NCBI RefSeq assembly: GCF_011250635.1
Contig: NZ_JAANNP010000006.1
Location: forward strand, 62,001 to 126,000
Source of the DNA: Motilibacter deserti
GTDB lineage: Bacteria > Actinomycetota > Actinomycetes > Motilibacterales > Motilibacteraceae
Reading direction: 5' to 3'
Length of the DNA stretch: 64,000 nucleotides
Shown here: one piece after another, positions 15,905 through 28,371 of the stretch
Position numbering within the stretch: the stretch's first letter is position 1
Layout: every line of letters starts with the position of its first letter
Position numbers and translations under genes: made by a program
The notes under the pieces: model-generated
What the model saw: the letters and a program-made list of their open reading frames with translations, nothing else
Databases searched by the model: none
Told to the model about the DNA's origin: nothing

Positions 15905-18634
15905 TCAGCCCGTGTTGCGCAAGCCTGCGGCGACACCGTTGACGGTCAGCAGCAGGGCACGGCGCAGCTCGGGGTCGACGTCGTCGCCGGCGGCCCGCAC
16001 CCGGCGCAGCAGGGCGACCTGCAGGTAGGAGATCGGGTCGATGTAGGCGTCGCGCACCTGCAGCGTCCGGGCCAACGACGGGCTCTTGCCCAGCAGTTGC
16101 GTCTCGCCGGTGACACGGAGCACCTGCTCCACCGTCCGGTCGTGCTCCTCGACGATGCGCTCGAAGATCGGCCGCAGCGCCGGGTCGACGAGCGTCTCGA
16201 CGTAGTGCCGGGCGATGCGCAGGTCGGTCTTGGCCAGCGTCATCTCGACGTTGGACAGGAAGTTGCGGAAGAAGTGCCACTCGGCCCACATCCGCTCGAT
16301 CTGCGCGCCGTGACCCGCCTCGAACGCGGCGGCCAGGCCGCTGCCGACGCCGAACCACCCCGGGACGACCTGGCGCGACTGCGTCCACCCGAACACCCAC
16401 GGGATCGCGCGCAGCGCGGAGAGGCCGGCGTCGGAGGAGGGCCGCCGGGACGGGCGGGAGCCGATGTTGAGGTCGCCGAGTGTCTCGACCGGGGTCGACT
16501 GGGAGAAGTACGCGGCGATCTGCGCGTCCCTGGTCAGCGCCCGGTAGGCCTCCTGGGCCTTGCCCGACACCAGGTCCATGACCGGGTCGAACTGCGGCAG
16601 CAGCGAGACCGTCGTCTCGCGCGGCGTCCGGTGCAGGACCGTCGCGGTCAGCGTGGCGGCCAGCGTGAGCTGGAGGTTCTCGCGGGCCAGCGACGGCAGG
16701 AGGTACTTGTCGCTGATGACCTCGCCCTGCTCGGTCAGCTTGATCTCGCCGTCGAGCGTCCCCCATGGCTGGGCGAGGATCGCCTCGTACGTCGGGCCGC
16801 CGCCGCGGCCGACTGTCCCGCCGCGCCCGTGGAAGAGCCGCAGCCGGACGCCATGGCGCATCGCGACGTCGCGCAAGCGGCGCTGCGCGCGGTGGATCTC
16901 CCACTGCGAGCTCGCGATGCCGGCGTCCTTGTTCGAGTCCGAGTAGCCGAGCATGACCTCCTGCACGTCCCCACGCAGCGCGACGAGGCGCCGGTAGGAC
17001 GGGTCGGAGAGCAGGTCCTCGAGGATCTCGTCGGCCGCGCGCAGCTCGTCGACGGTCTCGAGCAGGGGCACGAAGCCGATGTGCGCGACGCCGCCGGCGA
17101 GGTCGACGAGCCCGGCCTCGCGGGCCAGCAGCACGGGCGCGAGCACGTCGTCCGCGCCCCGGGTCATGGAGACGATGTAGGACTCGACGACCTGGGGCCC
17201 GAAGCGCTCGAAGGCCTCGCGGACGGTCGTGAAGACGGCGAACACCCGCTGCCCCGCCGCGTCGAGCGGTGGCGGGGTGGGCGCGAGCGGGCGCCGGCTG
17301 GCGAGCTCCGCGCGCAGCAGCGCGAGCCGGTCCTCGCGCTTGAGGTCGGCGTACGGCGTGGGCGACTCGCCGAGCCGGTCGAAAAGCTGCGCGAGGGTGT
17401 CGTGGTGGGCGTCGGCGTGCTCGCGCACGTCGAGCGTGGCCAGGTGAAGCCCGAACGCCTCGAGGGTGCGCACCAGGCGCTCGAGCCGGCCGTGGGCGAC
17501 GAGCTCGCCCTTGTTCGCGAGCAGCGAGTCGCGCACGACGACGAGGTCGTCGACGAGTTCTGCGGTCGAGGCGTAGTCCCGGCCGGGCTCGTGCGGCGCG
17601 GCGGCCGCGTGCCGGCGCCGCGTGTGCTCGAGCTTGTGCCGGATGCACGTGAGCTTGAGCCGGTAGGGCTCCTGCTGGTTCAGCCGCAGGTAGCGCGGTG
17701 GGACCTCGGGCAGCCGCTCGAGGTCGGCGGCCAGGCTGTCGCGCAGCTCCTGGCTGACGCCGGCGTTGCGCAGGCTGGAGGAGAGCTCGGCGCGCAGCTG
17801 GTCGATCTGCTCGCCCACCGCGTTGAGCGCGTGGTCGTGCTGCAGCAGCAGGACGTCGTACGTCACCCGCGGCGTGACGTTCGGGTTGCCGTCGCGGTCG
17901 CCGCCGATCCACGAGCCGAAGGTGAGCGGCCGGCTCTCCAGCGGCAGGCCGACCTGCGCGCGGTCGAGCTCGGCGACGAGCTCCTCGAGCACGTCCGGGA
18001 CCGCGATGCGGAAGAGCTCGTCGAGGTAGTAGACGGCGTTGCGCGCCTCGTCGAGCACCTCCGGGCGCTCCGAGCGCAGCTCGTCGCTCTGCCACAGCAG
18101 GTCGACCAGCTCGGCGAGCCGGCGTACGGAGCGGGGGTCGGACTGCCAGTCGTCGCGCTCGAGCAGCTCGCCGATGCGACGCAGCTTCGTGAGGACGGTG
18201 CGGCGCGCGGCCTCGGTCGGGTGCGCGGTGAAGACGGGGCGCACGGAGACGTGGCGGACCATCTCGGCGACCTCGTCGCGGGGGACCCGCTCCTCCTCGA
18301 CCGCCTCGACGATCGAGTCGACGGCCTTCTTCAGCCAGCTGCCCTGCTCGCCGCGCAGCCGGCGCAGGTCCCGGGAGCGGTGGACCTGCTCGGCGATGTT
18401 GGCCAGGTGGAAGAACATCGAGAACGCGCGCGCGAGGCGCGCCGCGGTGGGCACGTCGACGTCGGCGAGCAGCCTGGCGGCCGCGTCGCCGTCCTCGCGG
18501 GTCAACCGGCGTACGCGCTCGACCAGGTCGAAGAGCTCCTGGCCCTCCTGGCGGACGATCGTCTCGCCCAGCAGGGTCCCCAGCCTGCGGATGTCGGCAC
18601 GCAGGCCGGCGGGGATGTCGTCGGCGTCGGTCAC
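15905..18634 (-). CDS. ppc: Phosphoenolpyruvate carboxylase
   Basis: Carboxylates PEP to oxaloacetate, refilling the TCA cycle; cytoplasmic, usually a tetramer. 909 residues, the normal bacterial length. Key motifs are present: the catalytic His in [54 protein letters not shown] (catalytic glycine-rich loop) and the conserved C-terminus ending in RNTG. Transcribed divergently from mfd; a TAGGGT sequence at 18698-18703 on the minus strand could be its -10 box. Convergent with the ROK gene, with which it shares a strong hairpin. Nothing unusual was seen. Allosteric control by aspartate and acetyl-CoA is known for the family but cannot be read here. Confidence 0.97.
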   Translation of the reverse strand: MTDADDIPAGLRADIRRLGTLLGETIVRQEGQELFDLVERVRRLTREDGDAAARLLADVDVPTAARLARAFSMFFHLANIAEQVHRSRDLRRLRGEQGSWLKKAVDSIVEAVEEERVPRDEVAEMVRHVSVRPVFTAHPTEAARRTVLTKLRRIGELLERDDWQSDPRSVRRLAELVDLLWQSDELRSERPEVLDEARNAVYYLDELFRIAVPDVLEELVAELDRAQVGLPLESRPLTFGSWIGGDRDGNPNVTPRVTYDVLLLQHDHALNAVGEQIDQLRAELSSSLRNAGVSQELRDSLAADLERLPEVPPRYLRLNQQEPYRLKLTCIRHKLEHTRRRHAAAAPHEPGRDYASTAELVDDLVVVRDSLLANKGELVAHGRLERLVRTLEAFGLHLATLDVREHADAHHDTLAQLFDRLGESPTPYADLKREDRLALLRAELASRRPLAPTPPPLDAAGQRVFAVFTTVREAFERFGPQVVESYIVSMTRGADDVLAPVLLAREAGLVDLAGGVAHIGFVPLLETVDELRAADEILEDLLSDPSYRRLVALRGDVQEVMLGYSDSNKDAGIASSQWEIHRAQRRLRDVAMRHGVRLRLFHGRGGTVGRGGGPTYEAILAQPWGTLDGEIKLTEQGEVISDKYLLPSLARENLQLTLAATLTATVLHRTPRETTVSLLPQFDPVMDLVSGKAQEAYRALTRDAQIAAYFSQSTPVETLGDLNIGSRPSRRPSSDAGLSALRAIPWVFGWTQSRQVVPGWFGVGSGLAAAFEAGHGAQIERMWAEWHFFRNFLSNVEMTLAKTDLRIARHYVETLVDPALRPIFERIVEEHDRTVEQVLRVTGETQLLGKSPSLARTLQVRDAYIDPISYLQVALLRRVRAAGDDVDPELRRALLLTVNGVAAGLRNTG

Positions 18635-18809
18635 GGGCTCTCCTCGCGTCGTCCACCCGGGCGGCGGCGGTCGGACGGCGCTGTCCGGTGCGGGTCACCC
18701 TACTTCGGGGGCCATCGCCGCCTCGCCACGAGGCGGATCTGCATCCGATCGGGGTTCGCGCGTGGGCAGGGCGCCGCCCGTGGGAGTGCTGGGGCTGCGT
18801 CCCGCGCCG

Positions 18810-18815
18810 TAGGCT
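18810..18815 (+). promoter_or_regulatory. Possible -10 box for mfd
   Basis: TAGGCT, a common actinobacterial -10 hexamer, lies 60 bases before the mfd start in the 241-base gap shared with divergent ppc. No clear -35 is seen. Confidence 0.35.
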
Positions 18816-18875
18816 GGGATCCACGCCTTTCCGTTATCGGAGGGACGCCGCGTACGTGCCGCTTGAGGAGCGCCC

Positions 18876-21800
18876 GTGACCCTGAGCGGCCTGCTGACCG
18901 CCGTCGCCGCCGACCCTGCCCTGGCCCGTGCCGTCGCCGACGCGCGGGCGGGGGACACCCCGACGCTGGAGATCGCGGCCCCCGGCGCGCTGCGGCCGTT
19001 CGCCGTGGCCGCGCTCGCCGCGCCCGGGCCGCTGGGCGCGGGCCGGACCGTGCTCGCGGTGACGGCGACCGGGCGGGAGGCCGAGGACCTGGTCACCGCG
19101 CTCGGGTCGCTGATCGGCGCCGACAACGTGGCGCACTTCCCCTCGTGGGAGACGCTCCCGCACGAGCGGCTCAGCCCGCGCAGCGACACGGTCGGCGTGC
19201 GCCTGGCGGTGCTCCGCCGGCTGGCGCACCCGTCGGCAGACGACCCCGCCGCCGGCCCGCTCAAGGTCGTGGTCGCGCCGGTGCGCAGCATCCTGCAACC
19301 GCTCGTGCGCGGGCTGGGCGACCTGGAGCCGGTGAGCCTGCGCCCCGGTGACGAGCTGGCGCTGGAGGACGCGGTCGAGCGGCTGGCCGCCGCGGCGTAC
19401 TCCCGCGTCGACATGGTGGAGAAGCGCGGCGAGTTCGCCGTGCGCGGCGGGATCCTCGACGTCTTCCCGCCGACCGAGGAGCACCCGCTGCGGGTGGAGT
19501 ACTGGGGCGACACGGTCGAGGAGGTCCGCTGGTTCAAGGTCGCGGACCAGCGCAGCCTCGAGGTCGCCGAGCACGGGCTGTGGGCGCCGCCGTGCCGCGA
19601 GCTCCTGCTGACGCCGGAGGTCCGGGAGCGGGCCCGGGCGCTGGGGGAGTCGCACCCGAGCCTGCTCGACGTCCTCGGCAAGCTGGCCGAGGGCATCGCG
19701 GTGGAGGGCATGGAGGCGCTGATCCCGGCCCTGGTCGACGACCTCGAGCTGCTGCCGCAGGCGATGCCCGCCGGCTCGTACGTCGTGGTGTGCGACCCCG
19801 AGCGCGTCCGCGCCCGCGCTTCCGACCTGGTGGCGACGAGCCGGGAGTTCCTCGAGGCCTCCTGGGCGACGGCGGCGGTCGGCGGGGAGGCGCCGATCGA
19901 CCTCGACGCGTCGTCCTACCGCGAGCTGGCCGAGGTCCGCGAAGCCACGCTGAGCAGCGGCCGGGCCTGGTGGACGATGTCGCCGTTCGAGACCGACGTC
20001 GAGATCAGCGAAGCGGAGAACGTGCTTCCGGTTTCGGCGAGGGAGGTCGAGGGCTACCGGGGTGATGTCCAGCGCGCGATCGCGGACGCGAAGGGCTGGC
20101 TCGGTGAGGGCTGGCGCGTCGTCTACGTCACCGAGGGCCACGGCCCCGCCGAGCGCACGGTCGAGCGCCTCAGGGAGGCCGGCGTGCCGTCGCGGCTGGA
20201 CGTCGGCCTGCGGCAGGAGCCGTCGCCCGGGGTGGCGGAGGTGACGACCGGCTGCATCGAGCACGGCCTGGTGTCCGCCCAGCTCAAGCTGGCGATCCTC
20301 ACCGAGACCGACGTCAACGGCCAGAAGGCGTCCACCAAGGACATGCGCCGCATGCCGAGCCGGCGGCGCAACCAGGTCGACCCGCTGCAGCTCAAGCCGG
20401 GCGACCCCGTCGTGCACGAGCAGCACGGCGTCGGGCGCTACGTCGAGATGGTGCAGCGCACCGTGCAGGGCGCGACCCGCGAGTACCTCGTCATCGAGTA
20501 CGCCCCCAGCAAGCGCGGCGCCCCCGGCGACCGGCTCTTCGTCCCGACGGACCAGCTCGACCTGGTCACCCGCTACGTCGGCGGCGAGCAGCCGGCCCTG
20601 GACCGGATGGGCGGAGCCGACTGGCAGAAGCGCAAGGGCCGGGCCAAGAAGGCGGTCAAGCAGATCGCGGCCGAGCTCATCAAGCTCTACAGCGCGCGCA
20701 TGGCGACGCAGGGGCACCAGTTCGGCCCCGACACGCCCTGGCAGCGCGAGCTCGAGGACGCGTTCCCCTACAACGAGACGCCGGACCAGCTCTCGACCAT
20801 CGACGAGGTCAAGCGAGACATGGAGCGGCCGGTCCCGATGGACCGCGTCGTGTGCGGCGACGTCGGCTACGGCAAGACCGAGATCGCGGTGCGGGCGGCG
20901 TTCAAGGCCGTGATGGAGGGCAAGCAGGTCGCCGTCCTGGTGCCGACGACGCTGCTCGTGCAGCAGCACTTCTCGACGTTCGCCGAGCGCTACGCCGGCT
21001 TCCCGGTGAACGTGAAGGCGCTGAGCCGCTTCCAGACAGACAAGGAGGCGAAGGCGGTCCAGGAGGGCGTGCGCGACGGCAGCGTGGACGTCGTCATCGG
21101 CACCCACCGGCTCATCATGGGCGACGTCCACTTCAAGGACCTCGGCCTCGTGATCGTGGACGAGGAGCAGCGCTTCGGCGTCGAGCACAAGGAGCGCCTG
21201 AAGCACCTGCGCACGAACGTCGACGTGCTCACCATGTCGGCGACGCCGATCCCGCGCACGCTGGAGATGTCCATCACCGGCATCCGCGAGATGTCGACGA
21301 TCCTCACCCCGCCGGAGGAGCGCCACCCGGTGCTCACCTACGTGGGGGCGTACGACGAGAAGCAGATCTCCGCGGCGATCCGGCGCGAGCTGCTCCGCGA
21401 GGGGCAGGTCTTCTACATCCACAACCGCGTCGAGTCGATCGACCGGGCCGTGGCCCGGCTGCGCGACCTCGTCCCGGAGGCGCGCATCGCGAGCGCGCAC
21501 GGGCAGATGAACGAGCACACCCTCGAGCAGGTCGTGCTCGACTTCTGGGAGCGCCGCGTCGACGTGCTCGTCTGCACGACGATCGTCGAGAGCGGGCTCA
21601 ACATCTCGAACGCCAACACCCTCATCGTCGAGCGCGGCGACACGCTCGGCCTCTCCCAGCTGCACCAGCTGCGCGGCCGCGTCGGCCGCGGGCGCGAGCG
21701 GGCGTACGCGTACTTCCTCTATCCGCCGGAGAAGCCGCTCACCGAGACCGCGCACGACCGGCTCGCGACGATCGCGCAGAACAGCGACCTCGGCGCCGGC

Positions 21801-22448
21801 ATGCGCGTGGCGATGAAGGACCTGGAGATCCGCGGCGCGGGCAACCTGCTCGGCGGCGAGCAGTCCGGCCACATCGCCGACGTCGGCTTCGACCTCTACG
21901 TGCGCCTCGTCGGCGAGGCGGTCGCGGAGTTCAAGGGCGAGGCCGACACCGCGCCGGCCGAGGTCAAGGTCGAGCTGCCGGTCGACGCGCACCTGCCGCA
22001 CGACTACGTCCCGGGGGAGCGGCTGCGGCTGGAGGCCTACCGCAAGCTGGCCGAGGCGGCGGACGACGAGGCCATCGAGGCCGTGCGGGCCGAGCTCACC
22101 GACCGCTACGGCACGCCGCCGGCGCCGGTCGAGAACCTCTTCGCGGTGGCGCGGTTCCGGGCGCACGCCCGCAAGGCCGGCCTCCGGGACGTCGCGCTGC
22201 AGGGCTCGCAGATCCGGTTCGGCCCGGTCGAATTGCGCGAGTCGCAGCAGCTGCGGCTCCAGCGGCTCTACCCTCGCACTCTTGTGAAGCCGGCCACATC
22301 TACGATCCTGGTGCCACGGCCGGCGACCGCTCGGATCGGAGGGACCCCGTTGCGCGACGTCGCCCTGCTCGACTGGTGCCGCGACCTCATCGACGCGGTG
22401 CTGCTGGACGCCCCGGCCCCGGCCGCTGCCGGTGGGAGCGGGCGGTGA
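18876..22448 (+). CDS. mfd: Transcription-repair coupling factor Mfd
   Basis: Displaces stalled RNA polymerase and recruits UvrA to template-strand damage. 1190 residues, full length. In order: a UvrB-homology region (about 1-400); the RNA-polymerase-interacting CarD-like domain beginning [15 protein letters not shown] (about 505); the RecG-like translocase with Walker [10 protein letters not shown] (about 660), DEEQ box (DEEQRFGV, about 761), [12 protein letters not shown] and motif [12 protein letters not shown]; and the C-terminal UvrA-inhibiting domain ([16 protein letters not shown] onwards). GTG start; its stop overlaps the next GTG by four bases. First gene of a conserved actinobacterial series through mazG to ppx. 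Confidence 0.97.
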   Translation: MTLSGLLTAVAADPALARAVADARAGDTPTLEIAAPGALRPFAVAALAAPGPLGAGRTVLAVTATGREAEDLVTALGSLIGADNVAHFPSWETLPHERLSPRSDTVGVRLAVLRRLAHPSADDPAAGPLKVVVAPVRSILQPLVRGLGDLEPVSLRPGDELALEDAVERLAAAAYSRVDMVEKRGEFAVRGGILDVFPPTEEHPLRVEYWGDTVEEVRWFKVADQRSLEVAEHGLWAPPCRELLLTPEVRERARALGESHPSLLDVLGKLAEGIAVEGMEALIPALVDDLELLPQAMPAGSYVVVCDPERVRARASDLVATSREFLEASWATAAVGGEAPIDLDASSYRELAEVREATLSSGRAWWTMSPFETDVEISEAENVLPVSAREVEGYRGDVQRAIADAKGWLGEGWRVVYVTEGHGPAERTVERLREAGVPSRLDVGLRQEPSPGVAEVTTGCIEHGLVSAQLKLAILTETDVNGQKASTKDMRRMPSRRRNQVDPLQLKPGDPVVHEQHGVGRYVEMVQRTVQGATREYLVIEYAPSKRGAPGDRLFVPTDQLDLVTRYVGGEQPALDRMGGADWQKRKGRAKKAVKQIAAELIKLYSARMATQGHQFGPDTPWQRELEDAFPYNETPDQLSTIDEVKRDMERPVPMDRVVCGDVGYGKTEIAVRAAFKAVMEGKQVAVLVPTTLLVQQHFSTFAERYAGFPVNVKALSRFQTDKEAKAVQEGVRDGSVDVVIGTHRLIMGDVHFKDLGLVIVDEEQRFGVEHKERLKHLRTNVDVLTMSATPIPRTLEMSITGIREMSTILTPPEERHPVLTYVGAYDEKQISAAIRRELLREGQVFYIHNRVESIDRAVARLRDLVPEARIASAHGQMNEHTLEQVVLDFWERRVDVLVCTTIVESGLNISNANTLIVERGDTLGLSQLHQLRGRVGRGRERAYAYFLYPPEKPLTETAHDRLATIAQNSDLGAGMRVAMKDLEIRGAGNLLGGEQSGHIADVGFDLYVRLVGEAVAEFKGEADTAPAEVKVELPVDAHLPHDYVPGERLRLEAYRKLAEAADDEAIEAVRAELTDRYGTPPAPVENLFAVARFRAHARKAGLRDVALQGSQIRFGPVELRESQQLRLQRLYPRTLVKPATSTILVPRPATARIGGTPLRDVALLDWCRDLIDAVLLDAPAPAAAGGSGR

Positions 22449-23113
22449 GCCGGCGCGGCCGGGCCGCCGTGGCCGGGGGAGCGGTCCTGCTCGCCGTCGC
22501 GCTCGGCGCCTGCACGCCGTCGGGCGCGGGCTCGGCCGTCGTCGTCGGGGACCAGCGGGTGAGCAACGACGAGGTCCGCACGGTGGCGGACCGGCTCTAC
22601 ACCGCCGACGCCAGCCCGTTCGCCGACGACCGGCCCGCCGCCGTCTCCTACACGCTCAACTACCTGCTCGAGTACGCCCTGCTCGACGAGATCGCGGCCG
22701 CTCAGGACCCGCCGATCACCGTGGACCAGAGCGAGATCGAGGCCGTACGCGGCCAGCTCGTCCGCGCGGGCGGCGCCGAGGGGCTGGGGCAGGCGTTCCT
22801 GGAGCAGGGCGTCGCGCCCGGCACCGAGGACCGCTACCTGCGGTGGTACCTCATCCAGACCAAGCTCGGCGAGCGGCTCGTGCCGGGCGTGCAGGGCGAG
22901 CAGCTCCAGGCCCAGCGCCAGCAGGCCGTGGAGGAGGTGCGCCGCCAGTTCGTCGACCGGGTCGGCGTCGAGGTCAGCCCGCGCTACGGCGACTACGACG
23001 CGTCGGCCGGCGCGCTGAGCCCGCTGGCCAGCGGAGGCCTCGCGACCGGCGCGACCCCCACCCCCGCGGTGGGGGAGCCCGGCGCGGGCACCGAGGGCGC
23101 GGGGGCCGGGTGA
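22445..23113 (+). CDS. SurA N-terminal-like lipoprotein
   Basis: 222 residues. The N-terminus is a lipoprotein signal ([11 protein letters not shown]..., lipobox LGAC, Cys about 24), so the protein is membrane-anchored outside the cytoplasm. The mature part resembles the N-terminal helical domain of SurA/PrsA-type chaperones ([20 protein letters not shown], then helices to about residue 185) and no peptidyl-prolyl isomerase domain follows. It ends in a Gly/Ala/Thr/Pro-rich tail. GTG start overlapping the mfd stop, and a stop overlapping the mazG GTG. A lipoprotein gene also stands in the mfd-mazG-eno neighbourhood of mycobacteria (lpqU), but that one is not evidently the same family. Role in folding of exported proteins is inferred. 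Confidence 0.78.
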   Translation: MSRRGRAAVAGGAVLLAVALGACTPSGAGSAVVVGDQRVSNDEVRTVADRLYTADASPFADDRPAAVSYTLNYLLEYALLDEIAAAQDPPITVDQSEIEAVRGQLVRAGGAEGLGQAFLEQGVAPGTEDRYLRWYLIQTKLGERLVPGVQGEQLQAQRQQAVEEVRRQFVDRVGVEVSPRYGDYDASAGALSPLASGGLATGATPTPAVGEPGAGTEGAGAG

Positions 23114-24030
23114 CGGGGGAGTTCGCCCACGTCACGCTCGTCGTCGCAAGCCCCCGCGTGCCCCCGGGAGCCTTCTCCTGGCCGGCGTGGGAGGCGCTGC
23201 GGTCCGCCGCCGCGGTCGTCGTGGACGCGGGACTGGCGGCGCACGTGCCCGCCCTGCGGGAGGCGGGCGCGCGGGTGGCCGACGACGGCGACGTGCGCCT
23301 CGTCCCGCCGGCGGCCGTCGACGCGCTCGCGGCGCAGCTGATCGACGACGGGGCCGAGGTCACGGTCATCGCCTCCGCGGACCTGCCGGGCGCGCACGTC
23401 CTCGACCTCGTCGCACTCATGGACCGGCTGCGTAGCCCCGGCGGGTGCCCCTGGGACGCGGAGCAGACGCACCAGAGCCTGGTGCAGTACCTCCTCGAGG
23501 AGGCCTACGAGGTCGTCGAGGCCATCGAGGACGACGACCGGGACGCGCTCGTCGAGGAGGTCGGCGACCTGCTGTTGCAGGCGGTCTTCCACGCCCGGCT
23601 CGGCGAGGAGCGGGACGACGCGCCCTGGTCGATCGACGACGCCGCCGACGGCATCGTCACCAAGCTCGTCCGCCGGCATCCGCACGTCTTCGGGCCCGAG
23701 GCCGGGACTGCCGACGTCGCCGCGTCGCACACGGAGAAGACCTGGGACGCGGTGAAGCGCGCCGAGAAGGGCCGCGCGTCCGCGGTGGACGGCGTGCCGA
23801 TGGCCCAGCCGGCCCTCTCGCTCGCTGCCAAGCTGCTCGGCCGGGCGGAGCGCGCCGGGCTGGACGTGCCGGTCGCCGCGGTGGACGCGGACGACCCCGA
23901 CGTGGGCGAGCTGCTGCTCGCGGTCGTGGCGCGGGCCCGCCGCGAGGGCGTGGACGCCGAGGGGGCGCTGCGCACGGCCGCGCGGCGCTACGCCGACCGC
24001 GTACGCACCGTGGAGGGCTCCGCCGGCTGA
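23110..24030 (+). CDS. mazG: MazG-family nucleoside triphosphate pyrophosphohydrolase
   Basis: Hydrolyses (often damaged) NTPs/dNTPs to monophosphates and pyrophosphate. 306 residues: an N-terminal segment of about 105 residues that looks like a degenerate tetrapyrrole-methylase-type domain (VTLVVASPRVP... DLPGAHVLDLV), then the MazG domain starting MDRLRSPGGCPWDAEQTH. The Mg-binding helices carry EEAYEVVEAIEDDDRDALVEEVGDL-type motifs (EExxE about residue 132 and EExxD about 150). A second, more diverged MazG-like half follows (KTWDAVKRAEKG). GTG start overlaps the preceding stop. Part of the conserved mfd-mazG-eno neighbourhood. Confidence 0.92.
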   Translation: MTGEFAHVTLVVASPRVPPGAFSWPAWEALRSAAAVVVDAGLAAHVPALREAGARVADDGDVRLVPPAAVDALAAQLIDDGAEVTVIASADLPGAHVLDLVALMDRLRSPGGCPWDAEQTHQSLVQYLLEEAYEVVEAIEDDDRDALVEEVGDLLLQAVFHARLGEERDDAPWSIDDAADGIVTKLVRRHPHVFGPEAGTADVAASHTEKTWDAVKRAEKGRASAVDGVPMAQPALSLAAKLLGRAERAGLDVPVAAVDADDPDVGELLLAVVARARREGVDAEGALRTAARRYADRVRTVEGSAG

Positions 24031-24179
24031 GCCGCGCCCCGCTCGCGGACCGGCGCCACCGGCTGCGCGCCCCTCCCGGCTCCGGCTACGCGCCCCCGGC
24101 CAGGGCGGCTCCGGTGCGGCCCGTCGCGAGCAGGCAGCCCTCGTGCGAGCCCGAGGCCCGGCTCATTCAGGATTCGGCC

Positions 24180-25844
24180 ATGACCGACGTCGCCACGGGC
24201 TTCCGCACCGCCGCCACCTCCGGGCTGGACGTGCTCCTCACGCACAGCCCCACGCTCGCCACGGTGTCCGGCGACCACCGCTTCGACGACCGCCTCGAGC
24301 GCCTCGACCCCGCGTCGCTCGCCGCCGAGCGGGCCGACCTCGACCTGGCGCTCGCGGCGCTCGACGCCGTCGACCCGGCCCAGCTGTCCGCCGACGACGC
24401 CGTCGACCAGGAGGTCCTGCGGGTCGCGCTGCTCTCGCGCGCCTTCACGCTGGACGAGCTGCGACCCCTGGAGCACGACCCGCTGGAGCCGAACCCGGGC
24501 ACTGCGCTCTACACGCTGCTCGCCCGCGACTTCGCGCCCCTCGGCGACCGGCTGCGGTCCGCCGCGGCCCGGCTGCGCCAGGTGCCCGCGAGCCTCGCAG
24601 CGGCGAGAGACGCGCTGACGGTGGCCCCCCGCGTACATCTCGAGACCGCGGCCGGGCAGTTCGCCGGCACCCGCTCGCTGATCCGCGACGAGCTGGCAGC
24701 AGCGCTGGAGCAGGAGCCGGCGCTCGGCGCAGAGGTCGAGCCGGCCCGGTCCGCCGCGCTCGACGCGCTGGACGAGCACGTGGCGTGGCTGCGGGAGCGG
24801 CTGGCGGCGACGGACGGGTCGGCCGACGGTGACCCGCGGCTCGGCCCCGACCGGTTCTCCCGCAAGCTCGCGCTCTCCCTCGACCTCGGGAAGGACACGG
24901 CCGGCGACGCGGCGGACACGGTCCTCGCGCTCGCCGAGGAGAACCTCGAGCGGGTCGAGGCGCAGATCGCGGAGGCGGCGGCGCGCCTCGGCGGGGGCGT
25001 GCGCGAGGTCCTGGACCGGCTCGCCGCCGAGGGGGCGGTCGACGACTCGACCGTGGTCGGGATGTGCCGCGAGGCGCTCGCCGCGACGACGGCGTTCGTG
25101 CAGGAGGAGCGGCTGATGACCGTGCACGACGACCCGGTCGAGGTGATCGTGATGCCCGAGCTCTACCGCGGGGTCGCCGTCGCCTACTGCGACCCGCCCG
25201 GCCCGCTGGAGGCCGCGCCGCTGCCGACCTACTTCGCGGTCGCCCCGACGCCCGCGGACTGGAGCGCCGAGCGGTCGCGCTCGTTCTACCGCGAGTACAA
25301 CGCGCACATGCTCCATCAGCTGACCATCCACGAGGCCGCTCCGGGGCACGTCCTGCAGCTGGCCTCCTCGCGCCGCTTTCCCGGCTCCACACCGGTGCGC
25401 GCCTGCTTGTGGAACGGCGCCTTCGTCGAGGGGTGGGCGGTCTACGCCGAGGAGCTGATGTCCGACCGCGGCTACCCGGGCGTGGGCGGCCCCGACGGCA
25501 ACGCCGCGCTGCGGATGCAGCAGCTGAAGCTGCAGCTGCGCATGACGATCAACGCGATCCTCGACATCCGCGTGCACACGCGCGGGATGACCGAGCAGGA
25601 GGCGCTGCGGCTGATGGTCGAGCGGGGCCACCAGGAGGAGGGCGAGGCCGTCGGCAAGTGGCGGCGCGCCCTGCTGACCAGCGCCCAGCTCGCGACCTAC
25701 TTCGTCGGGTACGCCGCGGTGCGCGACCTCGTCGCCGACCTGCGCTCCGCGCGCCCCGGGTGGGACGACCGGCGCGTCCACGACGCCGTGCTCGCTCACG
25801 GGTCCCCCGCGCCGCGGCACGTGCGGGCGCTGCTGGGGGTCTGA
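24180..25844 (+). CDS. DUF885 family protein (putative zinc peptidase)
   Basis: 554 residues, no signal peptide. The family has a gluzincin-like motif, here IHEAAPGHVLQL (HExxxGH, about residue 382), which probably binds zinc. A conserved segment AFVEGWAVYAEELM follows. Many members are annotated as uncharacterised M32/M3-like peptidases; no reaction is proven for this branch. The ATG at 24180 is chosen because the family N-terminus begins there; the longer open frame upstream overlaps mazG and the gap. It is inserted between mazG and eno, a position empty in the mycobacterial order, and has no obvious partner here. Confidence 0.85.
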   Translation: MTDVATGFRTAATSGLDVLLTHSPTLATVSGDHRFDDRLERLDPASLAAERADLDLALAALDAVDPAQLSADDAVDQEVLRVALLSRAFTLDELRPLEHDPLEPNPGTALYTLLARDFAPLGDRLRSAAARLRQVPASLAAARDALTVAPRVHLETAAGQFAGTRSLIRDELAAALEQEPALGAEVEPARSAALDALDEHVAWLRERLAATDGSADGDPRLGPDRFSRKLALSLDLGKDTAGDAADTVLALAEENLERVEAQIAEAAARLGGGVREVLDRLAAEGAVDDSTVVGMCREALAATTAFVQEERLMTVHDDPVEVIVMPELYRGVAVAYCDPPGPLEAAPLPTYFAVAPTPADWSAERSRSFYREYNAHMLHQLTIHEAAPGHVLQLASSRRFPGSTPVRACLWNGAFVEGWAVYAEELMSDRGYPGVGGPDGNAALRMQQLKLQLRMTINAILDIRVHTRGMTEQEALRLMVERGHQEEGEAVGKWRRALLTSAQLATYFVGYAAVRDLVADLRSARPGWDDRRVHDAVLAHGSPAPRHVRALLGV

Positions 25845-27245
<1,401 letters not shown>

Positions 27246-27261
27246 CCCGGAGCCTCCGGCC

Positions 27262-27780
27262 GTGCCCGCATCCCCGTCCCGACGCACCCCGCCGCGCGCC
27301 CCTGGGCGCGCGGCGGGGCAGTCGGGGCGTCCGCGGCCGCGCCCGGACGCCCCGCCACGGCGCTCGCGCCCGGCCCATCGCGGGGCCCGGCGCGGCGCCG
27401 GCCTGACCACACGCGCTGCGGTGCTGGCCCTCGTCGTGTGCGCCCTGGCCCTCTCGCTGGCCTACCCGCTGCGCGAGTACCTCGGCCAGCGCTCCGAGAT
27501 CGCTGCCCTGCGTGAGCGGACCGCCCAGCAGGAGGCGCGCGTCGCCGCGCTCGAGGCGGACAAGGCGCGGTGGGACGACCCGAGCTACGTGGTGACGCAG
27601 GCAGAGGAGCGGCTGCACCGCGTGCGTGCCGGCGAGTCGCACTACGTCGTCAAGGAGCCCGACCGCACCATGACGCAGCAGGACACGGTCGAGGCCCCGC
27701 CGACGGCGGCCGACCCCGGGGAGCGGCCGTGGTTCGGCACGCTGTGGGAGTCGGTCGAAGCCGCCGACGCCGCCCACTGA
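27262..27780 (+). CDS. FtsB/DivIC-type septum formation initiator
   Basis: 172 residues, a bitopic membrane protein of the cell-division complex. A basic, Pro/Arg-rich cytoplasmic N-terminus (about 50 residues) is followed by one membrane segment (AAVLALVVCALALSLAY, about 54-71). An extracytoplasmic coiled coil comes next (LRERTAQQEARVAALEADKARWDD) and then the conserved YVVTQAEERLHRVRAGE region of the family. The C-terminus is acidic and disordered-looking. GTG start, 16 bases after eno. Same place as the mycobacterial Rv1024 protein. Works with FtsQ and FtsL at the septum by family knowledge. Confidence 0.87.
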   Translation: MPASPSRRTPPRAPGRAAGQSGRPRPRPDAPPRRSRPAHRGARRGAGLTTRAAVLALVVCALALSLAYPLREYLGQRSEIAALRERTAQQEARVAALEADKARWDDPSYVVTQAEERLHRVRAGESHYVVKEPDRTMTQQDTVEAPPTAADPGERPWFGTLWESVEAADAAH

Positions 27781-27781
27781 C

Positions 27782-28318
27782 GTGACCGCCTCCGACGCCG
27801 GCCCCGGAGCCTCCGGGCCGGACGACATCGACGCCGCGGACATCGCGGCGATCGGGCGGCAGCTGGGCCGTCCGCCGCGCGGCCTCCGTGCGGTCGCCCA
27901 CCGCTGCCCGTGCGGCCAGCCCGACGTCGTCGAGACCGCGCCCCGGCTGCCGGACGGCACGCCGTTCCCGACGTTCTACTACCTCACGTGCCCGCGGGCG
28001 ACCGGCGCCGTCAGCACCCTCGAGTCCGAGGGGCTGATGCGGCAGATGACCGAGCGCCTGAGCGACGACCCCGAGCTCGCCGCCGCCTACTCAGCTGCCC
28101 ACGAGGACTACCTGCGCCGACGCGACGCCGTCGCGCAGGTGCCGGAGATCGCCGCGGTCAGCGCCGGGGGCATGCCCGACCGGGTCAAGTGCCTGCACGT
28201 GCTGGTCGCGCACTCCCTCGCCGCCGGCCGCGGCGTCAACCCGCTCGGCGACGAGGCGCTCGCCGCGCTTCCCGAGTGGTGGGCGGGCGGGCCCTGCGCC
28301 CGCGACACCGCCGACTGA
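27782..28318 (+). CDS. DUF501 domain protein
   Basis: 178 residues, starting with GTG one base after the preceding stop. Conserved features of DUF501: IGRQLGRPPRGLRAVAHRCPCGQP near residues 22-42 (two Cys close together), TPFPTFYYLTCPRATGAVSTLES, and MPDRVKCLHVLVAHSLAAGRGVNPLG near 130-155. The repeated Cys/His positions suggest a metal site. The family is nearly always found between the ftsB-like and ppx genes in actinobacteria (as Rv1025); its function is unknown. Cytoplasmic, no membrane segments. Confidence 0.88.
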   Translation: MTASDAGPGASGPDDIDAADIAAIGRQLGRPPRGLRAVAHRCPCGQPDVVETAPRLPDGTPFPTFYYLTCPRATGAVSTLESEGLMRQMTERLSDDPELAAAYSAAHEDYLRRRDAVAQVPEIAAVSAGGMPDRVKCLHVLVAHSLAAGRGVNPLGDEALAALPEWWAGGPCARDTAD

Positions 28319-28371
28319 CGACGGCCCCGGCGCGCCCCGAAGTCCCCCCACGCTCACGACCAGGACGGCCC

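Noticed and set aside
15779-19351. A plus-strand frame of about 1190 codons opposite ppc and into mfd
   Set aside because: Antisense shadow of PEP carboxylase, whose catalytic motifs are all intact on the minus strand.
18834-22166. Minus-strand frame of about 1110 codons opposite mfd
   Set aside because: Low-complexity Arg/Leu/Val/Asp composition and no motifs; the sense strand encodes a complete Mfd.
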